A program made the translations under genes and the position numbers. The notes below the pieces were generated by a model, which was not told where the DNA came from, made no database searches, and saw only the letters and a list, made by a program, of their open reading frames with translations. 53,003 nucleotides of DNA, from assembly GCA_944363615.1 (NCBI GenBank), contig CALVUQ010000010.1, positions 1-53,003 of the forward strand, in the 5' to 3' direction. The stretch comes from an uncultured Clostridia bacterium (GTDB lineage: Bacteria; Bacillota; Clostridia; Christensenellales; Pumilibacteraceae). Of the stretch, positions 35,584 through 44,458 are shown in pieces (position 1 is the first letter of the stretch; every line of letters begins with the position of its first letter).

Positions 35584-38500
35584 TTATTTTTTGCGTGAAA
35601 TCGTAATATTTTTGCCGTTTAAGCTGGGAAACAGCCTTATTGTATCACTGTTATATGTCACTCCGCCCACCGAAAACCGCCATTCACCGTCTTTTACGGA
35701 ATTGTCGATAAGAATCTGTATATCACACTTTCCTCTTTTGACGCGCACGCTTATTTCTTTGGTTTTATCGGGAAGACGCGGTCTCATGGTCAAAGTATCG
35801 CCTTTAAACGTCATGCCCAGCATGTATTCCGTAATACATCTGTACATTTTACTAGCGGGCAAAGCAAACCAGGATAAATCCCCCTCGCCCGCGCAACCAG
35901 AAGAAGTAACGTTAAGCGCAAGCGAAAAAGGCTCCGACTTATATTTTTTCATATCCGCTTCAGTAAGTGACCGGTTTATCGGATTCAACATATTCAGAAT
36001 TTCGTATGCGCGATTGTATCTGCCGCATTTATAAAGTGCCTCTATAAACATGACAACCGATTCGGCATTTTGCGCGCCGTTGCTCCTTACCCCGGGCGGA
36101 TATTTACCCGCCTCAAACTTTTGTCCGCATTTTTCGAAAGGCGGAACAAATGACGGCACAATACGGTCTTTGTCGTTTACAAGTCGTCTGTCCGCGCTTC
36201 TCAGCGCAAAGTCCGCCCTTTCCGAAGATACCGCGCCGGAAACCGCGGCCAACGCTTGCGTCATAAGATCTATTTTATATTCGCGGCTGACGCTTCCGCC
36301 AAGTACAAGTCCGTCTTTCATTACCGCGCGTCGATACCACTCCCCGTCCCATTGCGATTCCACCGCAGCGGAAAGCTTCACAAGCAATATGTTCAGCTTT
36401 TCTTTTTCGTCCGGGAAAGTGACGTAAGGAAGAAATTTTTTTATAGCAGTGTAATACAGTATTGTTCCGTAAACAGATATTCCTTCCGCCGCCCTTTCCG
36501 CAACGGCAAGATCACCATCGCCGCCTTTATACAATACCCTGTTTTTCGCATCCGTTTCCGTAGAGAACAAAGCTTTTTTACAGTGTTCCAAAAGACTTCC
36601 GGTACGTCCCGTTTTACTCGGTTTACCATAGACGGCTGAATTAAATGGCGGAACGGGCATGTCGGTAAGATAAGGAATACGTTCGCTTAATATTTCGCTG
36701 TCGCCGCTGAAAGAAATATAATCCGCAACGGCAATGGGCAAAAACAATCTGTCGTCGTAACGCAACGTTCTCAAACCCGCACCGCATGCGTCACGGAAAT
36801 TCAGAACGTCGCCCTTTTCAAACTGACAACGGGCGCAATCCAGAATAAGTTTTTTGGCTGCAACGGAATCGAAATACATAAGACATGCCGCCGTTTGAAG
36901 TTTATCGCGGAAAGTATTTACTGTACCTGCCGAGTCGTATCCGAATCTATTGAAAAACGCCGCGCAAAAAACCTGATAAGGAAGCCACTTGTAAAACATG
37001 TCAATACTAAGATCACCGCTTTGTAAAGTTACCGACGAAACGGAAGAATATTTGCTTTTGACGCTTTCAAGAACTTCTTCGGTTAGTTCCGGATGCGCCT
37101 CTGCACCCGACGAAAGACAGAACACGACCTTTTGCGTCGATTTTGCCGCAACCGTAACCGAAGTCGAATATATGAGCGAATTGCCTTTCTCCTCCTCGAG
37201 GTCGGTTATTCGCACGTATTCCAGGCGCCTGTTCATCATGGATTTACGAGAAAAAGACCAGCTTTCAAGCCTTGCCGAGCTTTCCACCGAACAGAACATA
37301 CCGTTTACGGCGTTTTTAACAATGACAGCGTTCCCCTCTCTATAGCCGTACAGACAGCAGGCAGATTGCCCGGACGTGCCCAACGCAACGTCCAGCACAA
37401 GCGCCAGATTAAGCTTTCTGTCAAAATCTGCGGCGTTGTTTAGTTCGGTTAAATAATATTTTACGCCTGTATGTCCGATAAATTCCTTGAGTCTGGCAAG
37501 TATTCCGTTAAAATTACAGGTGTATTCGGTAAAGCCGAAAGAATGCAGTACAAAATATCTGCAATTTTTCGTTATCGGTGCGCGCGTTACCGTCCAGACT
37601 GTCGCTCCCTCACCCAAAAACACGCTTTCCGACGGTTGCTCGGGTGGACTAGTTTCAGAACCCGAGGTTATTTTGCCCGTTACGGCATCTTCCGAAAAAG
37701 TATAGCCGCCGCCCGTATCCGTCATGACCGTTCCGAATCCTTCCGTTGCCACAAAATTGCGCCAAGGCTTTACGCACGGGCCGTCGCTTACATCTGCAAA
37801 ATAACTCCCGTCCGCCGTAAACCCGCCTTTGCCGGTTTTCAATACAAGTTCGGGAGCATTTATTTCCGCATTGGGAAGTTGTTGTTTTGCAATTATAAAA
37901 CCGGATTTTAACGCAGGGTTGTGAAAATCGCGGTATTGTGCCGCCGCCTTAAGTTTTTCCGCAACGTTCATGTTGCTTAACTCGTTAAAAATTCTGAAAA
38001 TGCAATCGGCGGGTACGACGCGCTTAATCTCCGCCCTTTGCACCATAGAATTTATGTCGGACAAAAATTCGGAATTAAACACACGGCTTGCCCGATAACA
38101 AACCGCGACGTTGAACTTTATTCCGTATGAATAAAGCGTTGCGCAGCGAATCAATTCCCTTTCCGCACGACTCAGTTCACGTTCGTTTTCAACAGTGACG
38201 ATAACCGTGGGATAGGATATATTCACAAAGCCCGCTAAAGAATCGTCCTCGTATATGCCGTAGGAGCCGTAAAGCAATCTTGACGCTATTCGCGCCGTTT
38301 CGTTATCGACCGCATTGTCTAATCCCCCGAAAGCTTCGTCACGCTCGAAAAATCCGTCGGAGGAAATTACGTCAAATCTTTTTTCTATAGAACTTTCTAA
38401 GGCTGAAACAAACAACACAAAAACTACAGTCTTTTCTTCCCCCGCGGAAAGCCGGATGTCCGCGCTCGATCCGAGAACTGGATCTTTAAGCCCCGTCTTG

Positions 38501-41500
38501 GCAGTTGGTTTAAAAATATCGATAAATTCCTTACGGGAAGTGTAATATTTTATATTTTCCGCCCCGCAAGCGTAATGCGCAAGGCAGGGCGCGGTTTTAT
38601 CGCGAAGCGCATATGCATAGCCGTCGCAAATCACAGTTTTGACCAAAATTTCTTTAAGACCTTCATCTTCCGTGCAAAAATAATTCTTATCCAGCTTAAT
38701 TTCCGCGAAAGCGCCTACGGCCACTTTGATTTCAGCGTTACTTGTGTTTTTAATAGTAACCTTTCTGACTTCGCCGGGCTCGCCGACAAGAGCGCGCGCA
38801 TTAACGCATGCTTTGAAAAACGATGCGGACGTAACATATTCGGCATGGTCAAAATAAAAGCTTGCGTTTGACCCGACGGTAAGGTCAAACGTTTCTCCGC
38901 AGGCCGAAGCATAAACGTTAAACCCCGCATCCTGTCTTTTTTGAGTCAGATAATAATTTCCCGAAACGGAAAAACCTTTCCCGAACTCGTCCAGAATGAA
39001 CTTATAATTATTTGTTCCGTACAATCCTACCGTGGGATACATAAAAAAACCGTCAGCTTTACGCGGTTTCGGCGCAGTGACCTCCGCTTTAGCCGCATCG
39101 AATTTCTTGCGTGTTTTGCCGAAACGATTGGGCGCATACAGTAAGATTTCAGCCGCACGCACGCAAGGCACCGAACGCATCGCATTGACGAGAGAATTTT
39201 GGGACATGAAATTGCATATCGCCCCCATGGACAGCCCCTGACGGAACGCCGTAAAGGTGCGGACCACGCCCTCCCTTTCCAGCGCGTCGTAAAATCCGTA
39301 TCTTCCGAGAATTTTGTTTTCCGTAAGTGCGGCTATATTCGCCTCTGCTTCGCGCGGGGCGTACTTAAGAGCCAGCAAACACGAGTAAGGAGAAATTGTT
39401 TTGTCTCCGTCGTTTTCGTAAAACGCAATGTTTTTAACGCCGAAAAAGCCGCTTCTGTACTCATCTTTTTCGTTTAAGCCCAGACAAAGACATTCGCTAA
39501 GCCCCCAATAAGGCAGATTGTTCACGGAGGCATACTTAATTTGAGCCGACACCGCACCGACCGCCGCAGCGTTGCAAAAAGTTCCTTTGGCGTAATCGAA
39601 AAACAACGGAGCAAGCAGATATTCGATTGCGCCGCCCGTTGAAGAATATAATGTTTTTCGATTGTAGCGGACGCCTTCTTTGCTGAGGTTGTCAAATGCA
39701 GAACGAGGAATTTTACCTGCGCCTATGCCCGACAGACAATACAAAAGCTCTTCGCTTGCAAAAAAATCCACAGTGCCGTCAAACTGTTTTTCACCGACAG
39801 ACTCACCCTTATAAAACAATCCGCTTCTTTCGTCGTACAGCGCTTTAAAATCGAATTTTTTTATAATATCGTCGATTGCCGTTTCGGTTTTGTCGTCGGC
39901 AAAGCTTTTTGCCAATATCAGCGCACAAAAAATACAGCCGTTTTCCGCCGCCGAAACGTAATACGGCGGCAAGGCTCTTTTAGTTTTCAAGTCGTAAGAA
40001 GAATAAAAATTACCCCTGTATCTTTCAAGGCCGTATAGAGAGTTAATCAAGGGCGCGATAAAAGCTGCGGCTTTTGCCGAATCTATTATTTTCAGTTCCT
40101 TTGCCGAAAAGGCCGCTACTAAAGCCATACCGACAGACGCAGGCGAAGTGGTTTTACTGAAGCCCTTATCGCCCACCTCACAGTAAGAATCGGGCGGAAG
40201 AAAATTATTTTCCTTAATGCATGATTCGGCAAAATAATTCCATGTTTTCGCCGCAGTAAGCGAAAGATATCCGTTTAAAGCAGGAGTTATTTTGCGCATC
40301 GGACGTTTTTTCTCGGACAACAGGGACATAAGCGGCACCGCGGATACGAATAAAGCGCACATGACGAATGGAGCGATGTATTTACCGTAAAAAATATTGA
40401 CGGCAAATATCGCAACCGCCGCCGTCATGAGAATCATAACTACTGACTCGTTTGTCTCCCCGTCGCCGGCACTTTCCGCTTTGTGGCGACCTTTGTTAGT
40501 GCGAGAGCCCGAAAAAAACGCGCTTACGAAAGCTTTTACGTTATACGCGGCGGTAACCGGTAAAACGCATATTTTTATAAATATGACGGCAAGACCTTTA
40601 AACGCGTCGGCCGCTGACTTTGAAAACTCGGGAATAGTTAACAAAAAACCTACGAGATACGGAAGCAAAGCAACTGCGACAATCACGGAAGAGTACGGCG
40701 AAAACAAGGATGAAATTATAAGTCCTGAAGAAAATAAAGGCGACAGCGCATAAATTATGCGGCAAAAAGCATTCTGCTGACGGGAAAACGGTATTCGTGC
40801 CTTGGAATTCGGGTTTTTATTCTTTTTACGGCTTTTACACAAAAGCAAGTCGGTTTTAAGCCGTAAGAAGTTTAAAACGCTGAAGCCGATAAGATCAATC
40901 GGAAAAGGAGCATAGACCTTTTCCCCGCAAACGGCGGAATCGGTGTTAATCGCTGCGATAAACGCTTTGTCGGATTTAAAACCGCGCTCCTTGTAATCAG
41001 ACAAAGCCGAATCGAATTCCTTAACGCGGATTATGCCGATCGGATTGCCGTCAATGCTTTCGAAAGGATTGTAAAATTCCTCGCCTCCGGTAAAATCGTT
41101 ACTCTTCGATTTAAATGAAAAAAGGCGGGCAAACAACGAAATGTCTGCGTTTTGCGGCGTGCAGATTTTCTTTGCCGAAACGAAATTTTTCTTATAGTTA
41201 AAAGGATGCTCCATGATTTCAAGAAGCTCTTGCCCGCAATTGAAAATTACGTCTTCCCCCGCGATTACGACGTATTTTTTCTTATAAGTGTTACCGAAAA
41301 CCTTACAAAACGGCGAATCGTCTCCCCTTAAGATAAGTCCTGACAACTTATCTGCCGAGTAAGACAAACTTTTTTCAAAATCCTCCTCTTCCTTTTCCCC
41401 AGAAGACTGAAGTTTTTGAATCAGAAGGTTATATCTGTCGCCGTCCAATTCCGCAAAGGCTTTTTCGACGCTGCGTATAAGCGCAAAAACAGATTCTTTA

Positions 41501-42927
41501 TCTTTTCCGTCAGGCGAAACGACAGCGTAAAGAGTATAGGAAAAATGCGCGTCGGGATTCGCGTAAGCCAGGCACTCAAGTCCGAATACGGCGTCTTTAA
41601 CGTCCTGCTTACAATTGATGTCAGCTTTTAATACAATGTTTGCTCCGTTTTCTTCCGGAATGTATTTTATATCCTTATAAGGAAGGTTTTGCGGAGTAAT
41701 TGCCGCCTTAAAGACAGCCGAAACAATAAGGCACGAGCAAACGACAGATAACGGCAAAGCAAGAATGACGGTTGCAATCCGCGGAAAGGGTACGATAAAA
41801 TAAATGGCCGTACACAGTGCCGCCGCAATAAAAACCCGTAATAAAACAACAGCCGATTCTGAAGCTTTCCTTCTTTCTTTTTTTAAAAGAAATTCGCCCA
41901 CGTCGCAGTTATCCGAAGCGGCGCGCGCGGCAGCCTCCGTGGCGACGGCAAGCTCGCTTTTCCCCGTTTTAAGCGAAATTCTGCTTACGGATTCCAGATA
42001 AAGCCTACGGGTGGAAAGCGTATTTTCCCAAAAACGCAATTCTTTGCACGAATTAAAAAAAGAGTTTACAGGGGAAAGCGAAAGAATATATTCCTCCCCC
42101 ATCCATTTTTTTCTTTCCGAAAGTGTTTTAACCGCCGCCGAAACGCAAACATTGTATTTGTTAAACGAGTCGTACAGCTTGTCGATACGTTCTTTAACGT
42201 CTATGCCGTTGTCGAAACAAAGTTTTTTAAGTTCGTTTTTAAGTTTGTCGCCGCCCTGCTCGTAAAGCGCGTAGAGATACGAGGTGCTTTTTAAAAGTTC
42301 TACGTTAACCCTTTCCCTTTCCGCGTCGGATCTACCTTTTTCCGAAAAAGAATTGATTTTAACCGCAGCGGAGGCAAATATCGTAACGTATTCGGCAACC
42401 GCGTACGAAAGCGCGTCGCGGAGGCAAATAATTTCATTCCATTCAAGCGGGCAGCTTTCGGAGAACAATTTTATGCAATCGGAAAACGCATCCTGCGTGA
42501 CATAACCGCCGTTCAGTTTAACAATAAGTTCACATAAAAAATAAATGCGAGGCAAGCCCCAGACGTGAGGCAACTCGTAAAACTTCCTGTAACTGTTTTT
42601 AACATCGGCAAGCGACGAAGATATCTGAGCGTAATTGTTGTAAAACACGCGCTCGAACTCAGTCAGAGAAAAGCCTGAGGCTTTCTTTTTGTCTATAACC
42701 GCATAAGCTTCGGTAATTTTGCGCGTAACGACTCGCAGCGGCAAACCGGTACCGCCTTTACGGCTGAAACGGCACTTCAAAGCAAGGTCAACGACTGCAG
42801 ACTCCAATTCTCTTTTTCCGCAAGGGGCTTTAAGCCTGAAATCAGGGGTTGACGCGGGACTTAAAAGTATGATTAAAAGCACTACGAAAATCAGCGCAAC
42901 GACAAAAGTTAAGGAAAGGTAAAGCAT
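35584..42927 (-). CDS. Giant cyclic beta-1,2-glucan-synthase-like membrane protein with eroded catalytic motifs
   Basis: A 2447-residue intact frame homologous along its length to cyclic beta-1,2-glucan synthases (NdvB/CGS, about 2800 residues). Order seen: an N-terminal membrane segment (about 1-25); membrane pair (about 355-410); a GT84-like region (about 440-690, with SLFARLF and HPFN); about six membrane segments (about 725-875); a glycoamylase-like domain (about 890-1260, with WNYF, LPPDS, TSPASVG, GRYGFYDAL); then GH94-like beta-sandwich and phosphorylase domains (about 1290-2447, with GGGYTFSE, WDGEWYRRA, EYKIDLMTQA, YPPGVRSNG). Expected catalytic signatures look altered (TLDADT-type to IAGEDV, near 556; GDWNDG-type to GDGDLA, near 2136; HHQGMS-type to FRQGLS, near 1229). 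I infer family membership strongly and activity weakly. SD CGGAG, ATG 42927. Confidence 0.8.
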   Translation of the reverse strand: MLYLSLTFVVALIFVVLLIILLSPASTPDFRLKAPCGKRELESAVVDLALKCRFSRKGGTGLPLRVVTRKITEAYAVIDKKKASGFSLTEFERVFYNNYAQISSSLADVKNSYRKFYELPHVWGLPRIYFLCELIVKLNGGYVTQDAFSDCIKLFSESCPLEWNEIICLRDALSYAVAEYVTIFASAAVKINSFSEKGRSDAERERVNVELLKSTSYLYALYEQGGDKLKNELKKLCFDNGIDVKERIDKLYDSFNKYNVCVSAAVKTLSERKKWMGEEYILSLSPVNSFFNSCKELRFWENTLSTRRLYLESVSRISLKTGKSELAVATEAAARAASDNCDVGEFLLKKERRKASESAVVLLRVFIAAALCTAIYFIVPFPRIATVILALPLSVVCSCLIVSAVFKAAITPQNLPYKDIKYIPEENGANIVLKADINCKQDVKDAVFGLECLAYANPDAHFSYTLYAVVSPDGKDKESVFALIRSVEKAFAELDGDRYNLLIQKLQSSGEKEEEDFEKSLSYSADKLSGLILRGDDSPFCKVFGNTYKKKYVVIAGEDVIFNCGQELLEIMEHPFNYKKNFVSAKKICTPQNADISLFARLFSFKSKSNDFTGGEEFYNPFESIDGNPIGIIRVKEFDSALSDYKERGFKSDKAFIAAINTDSAVCGEKVYAPFPIDLIGFSVLNFLRLKTDLLLCKSRKKNKNPNSKARIPFSRQQNAFCRIIYALSPLFSSGLIISSLFSPYSSVIVAVALLPYLVGFLLTIPEFSKSAADAFKGLAVIFIKICVLPVTAAYNVKAFVSAFFSGSRTNKGRHKAESAGDGETNESVVMILMTAAVAIFAVNIFYGKYIAPFVMCALFVSAVPLMSLLSEKKRPMRKITPALNGYLSLTAAKTWNYFAESCIKENNFLPPDSYCEVGDKGFSKTTSPASVGMALVAAFSAKELKIIDSAKAAAFIAPLINSLYGLERYRGNFYSSYDLKTKRALPPYYVSAAENGCIFCALILAKSFADDKTETAIDDIIKKFDFKALYDERSGLFYKGESVGEKQFDGTVDFFASEELLYCLSGIGAGKIPRSAFDNLSKEGVRYNRKTLYSSTGGAIEYLLAPLFFDYAKGTFCNAAAVGAVSAQIKYASVNNLPYWGLSECLCLGLNEKDEYRSGFFGVKNIAFYENDGDKTISPYSCLLALKYAPREAEANIAALTENKILGRYGFYDALEREGVVRTFTAFRQGLSMGAICNFMSQNSLVNAMRSVPCVRAAEILLYAPNRFGKTRKKFDAAKAEVTAPKPRKADGFFMYPTVGLYGTNNYKFILDEFGKGFSVSGNYYLTQKRQDAGFNVYASACGETFDLTVGSNASFYFDHAEYVTSASFFKACVNARALVGEPGEVRKVTIKNTSNAEIKVAVGAFAEIKLDKNYFCTEDEGLKEILVKTVICDGYAYALRDKTAPCLAHYACGAENIKYYTSRKEFIDIFKPTAKTGLKDPVLGSSADIRLSAGEEKTVVFVLFVSALESSIEKRFDVISSDGFFERDEAFGGLDNAVDNETARIASRLLYGSYGIYEDDSLAGFVNISYPTVIVTVENERELSRAERELIRCATLYSYGIKFNVAVCYRASRVFNSEFLSDINSMVQRAEIKRVVPADCIFRIFNELSNMNVAEKLKAAAQYRDFHNPALKSGFIIAKQQLPNAEINAPELVLKTGKGGFTADGSYFADVSDGPCVKPWRNFVATEGFGTVMTDTGGGYTFSEDAVTGKITSGSETSPPEQPSESVFLGEGATVWTVTRAPITKNCRYFVLHSFGFTEYTCNFNGILARLKEFIGHTGVKYYLTELNNAADFDRKLNLALVLDVALGTSGQSACCLYGYREGNAVIVKNAVNGMFCSVESSARLESWSFSRKSMMNRRLEYVRITDLEEEKGNSLIYSTSVTVAAKSTQKVVFCLSSGAEAHPELTEEVLESVKSKYSSVSSVTLQSGDLSIDMFYKWLPYQVFCAAFFNRFGYDSAGTVNTFRDKLQTAACLMYFDSVAAKKLILDCARCQFEKGDVLNFRDACGAGLRTLRYDDRLFLPIAVADYISFSGDSEILSERIPYLTDMPVPPFNSAVYGKPSKTGRTGSLLEHCKKALFSTETDAKNRVLYKGGDGDLAVAERAAEGISVYGTILYYTAIKKFLPYVTFPDEKEKLNILLVKLSAAVESQWDGEWYRRAVMKDGLVLGGSVSREYKIDLMTQALAAVSGAVSSERADFALRSADRRLVNDKDRIVPSFVPPFEKCGQKFEAGKYPPGVRSNGAQNAESVVMFIEALYKCGRYNRAYEILNMLNPINRSLTEADMKKYKSEPFSLALNVTSSGCAGEGDLSWFALPASKMYRCITEYMLGMTFKGDTLTMRPRLPDKTKEISVRVKRGKCDIQILIDNSVKDGEWRFSVGGVTYNSDTIRLFPSLNGKNITISRKK

Positions 42928-43005
42928 AAATACTCCGAAAATCTTTTATATGATTATGCTCTCTTTTCCGTTGCCGTAAACCTGTACGCATCCTTTTAAG
43001 CGCAC

Positions 43006-43034
43006 AAAAAAACCGCGCTTTATATAAGGCGCGG
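43006..43034 (-). terminator. Intrinsic terminator downstream of rnpB
   Basis: On the minus strand CCGCGC and GCGCGG pair (6 bp, extendable through A-T pairs) and are followed by seven T residues, about 17 bases after the RNase P RNA. Confidence 0.85.
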
Positions 43035-43050
43035 AATAAGCCTAAAAAAC

Positions 43051-43378
43051 GCAAGATAATCTGTAAGCCGAATTCTGTCTTGGGCGGTTATCTGTCTTGA
43101 CGCATCGTTGCCGATACGTTCGAGCGATATAGGAGGGACGGCGGACAACCGATTTCCCTCACATCTTGCACCGGATGGGGTTTACATTGCCGTCCGCGTT
43201 GCCGCGGCCGCGGTAGGCTCTTACCCTGCCTTTCCAACCTTGCCTGCCTTACGGCATAGGCGGTTTATTTCTGTTGCACTTTCCTTAAAGTCGCCTTCAC
43301 CGGTAGTTAGCCGGCATCCTGTCCTGCGGTGTTCGGACTTTCCTCGCGGCAAGCCGCGCAACCGTCCGATTATCTTGC
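43051..43378 (-). ncRNA. rnpB: RNase P RNA, bacterial type A
   Basis: The catalytic RNA that trims tRNA 5' ends. On the minus strand the universally conserved segments are in order: GAGGAAAGTCC near the 5' end (P4 5' strand), ACAGAA, GGTAAGAGCC then CTACCG, GTAAACCCC, and ACAGAATTCGGCTTACA near the 3' end (P4 3' strand). P1 is an uninterrupted 11-bp helix formed by the ends (GCAAGATAATC with GATTATCTTGC). The 328-nt length fits type A. It has its own promoter at 43385-43413 with predicted +1 at 43378 and a terminator at 43006-43034. Confidence 0.97.
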
Positions 43379-43384
43379 TTCGGT

Positions 43385-43413
43385 ATTATATCACTTACGC
43401 CCGGATATTGCAA
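43385..43413 (-). promoter_or_regulatory. Sigma-A promoter of rnpB
   Basis: On the minus strand TTGCAA (43413-43408), 17 bases and a perfect TATAAT (43390-43385). The predicted +1 (43378) coincides with the first base of the P1 helix. Confidence 0.9.
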
Positions 43414-43440
43414 GCGAATTTAAAAAAATTACTTTGACGC

Positions 43441-44127
43441 TTATTTTTTAAGCTCTTTTGACAGCTTTTCCACCGCTTTTTTTTCAATTCTCGACACATA
43501 AGAGCGCGAAATATTTAAAATCGCCGCAACCTCCAGCTGGGTATGAACCCTTTCGCCATCCAGCCCGTAACGCATGCAAATTATCTTGTATTCGCGTTTG
43601 TTAAGCACCTCTTTGGTAACTTCCATCACGCGCTGCATGACAAGATTGTTTTCGATTTTGGTGAACATGCTTTCGTCTTTCGCGGGCAGAATTTCCATCA
43701 GGGTTATTTCGTTGCCGTCCTTGTCTATCCCCACTGACTCCGAAAGCGACAAGGTGTTGCGGTGCTTTTTGTTTGCGCGTATGTACATTAAAATCTCGTT
43801 GTCGATGCACTTGGCAACATACGTAGCCAGCTGCGAGCCCTTTCCGTATTCGAAACTCTCAATTCCCTTGATAAGGCCTATGCTGCCCACGGAAATAAGA
43901 TCGTCGGCCTCCCCTGCGCTGCTGTACTTTTTGACGATGTGCGCGACCAGCCTCAGATTATGACGGATAAGAATTTCCCTTGCCTCGGCGTCGCCGCTTT
44001 TTGCGCGCATGAGATATTCGTACTCCTCCTTCGGCGGCAAAGGTTTGGGAAAAGACCCCTTGTTGTTTACGTAAGAGGTAAAACAGAATATCCTGCTTAA
44101 AAAGGACAAAAAAGATTCTACAATCAC
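43441..44127 (-). CDS. sigK: RNA polymerase sigma factor, SigK type (sporulation)
   Basis: A 228-residue sigma-70-family factor most like sigma-K. A hydrophobic N-terminus (FLSFLSRIFCFTSYVNNKGSF minus ends, about 5-25) resembles the removable pro-sequence of SigK. Region 2 contains HNLRLVAHIVKKY, DDLISVGSIGLIKGI and YVAKCIDNEILMYIR. Region 4 ends with a helix-turn-helix (LEVAAILNISRSYVSRIEKKA). The gene is continuous, not split by a skin-type element. The start is GTG at 44127, with GGAGG 7 bases upstream. A CATATAAT box at 44205-44212 (minus) resembles the sigma-E -10 box, but I found no matching -35. If functional, the organism probably sporulates or descends from a spore-former. Confidence 0.88.
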   Translation of the reverse strand: MIVESFLSFLSRIFCFTSYVNNKGSFPKPLPPKEEYEYLMRAKSGDAEAREILIRHNLRLVAHIVKKYSSAGEADDLISVGSIGLIKGIESFEYGKGSQLATYVAKCIDNEILMYIRANKKHRNTLSLSESVGIDKDGNEITLMEILPAKDESMFTKIENNLVMQRVMEVTKEVLNKREYKIICMRYGLDGERVHTQLEVAAILNISRSYVSRIEKKAVEKLSKELKK

Positions 44128-44458
44128 TTAAAAGCCTCCGCCCGCGCAAAAGCTTTCGCGATTTACGAATTAGCGTAAACGTGGTTTTTGCGAGTGACTT
44201 TATCATTATATGTCCCGTAAAAGCCGCTATTGCACGTCCACATCAACTTAAGACAACCATTGCTTGGCCGTTTTTTTAAATAAAAAAAACCGCGCTTTAA
44301 TAAAACGCAGTCTTTTATAAAATCGTATTGTTTGTCCGTTTACTTATCCTTCAATAAAATCCGATCGCAAGATCTTTAGAAAATTAAACCGGCAAATAAA
44401 GTCCCGAATTAGTTATTTACGCAACTTAAATCACAATAAAACAATAATTACGCGGCGA
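44128..44458. other. Intergenic region between sigK and trhP
   Basis: About 330 bases with no protein gene. It holds the terminator at 44282-44310 and a minus-strand TATAAT at 44210-44205 that may belong to the sigK promoter, with a predicted leader of about 70 bases. Nothing else is recognised. Confidence 0.5.
44282..44310 (-). terminator. Intrinsic terminator of rnj-trmR-trhP
   Basis: On the minus strand CTGCGTTTT and AAAGCGCGG form a 9-position stem (two G-U) with a 3-base loop, followed by eight T residues. It lies about 150 bases after the trhP stop. Confidence 0.75.

Noticed and set aside
43051..43378. Considered as tmRNA or a type B RNase P RNA
   Set aside because: There is no tag reading frame or tRNA-like end for tmRNA. 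The conserved segments and length fit type A RNase P RNA.
44205..44212. Sigma-E type promoter for sigK
   Set aside because: The -10-like CATATAAT is suggestive, but no matching -35 was found at the right distance, so it is mentioned only in the gene entry.
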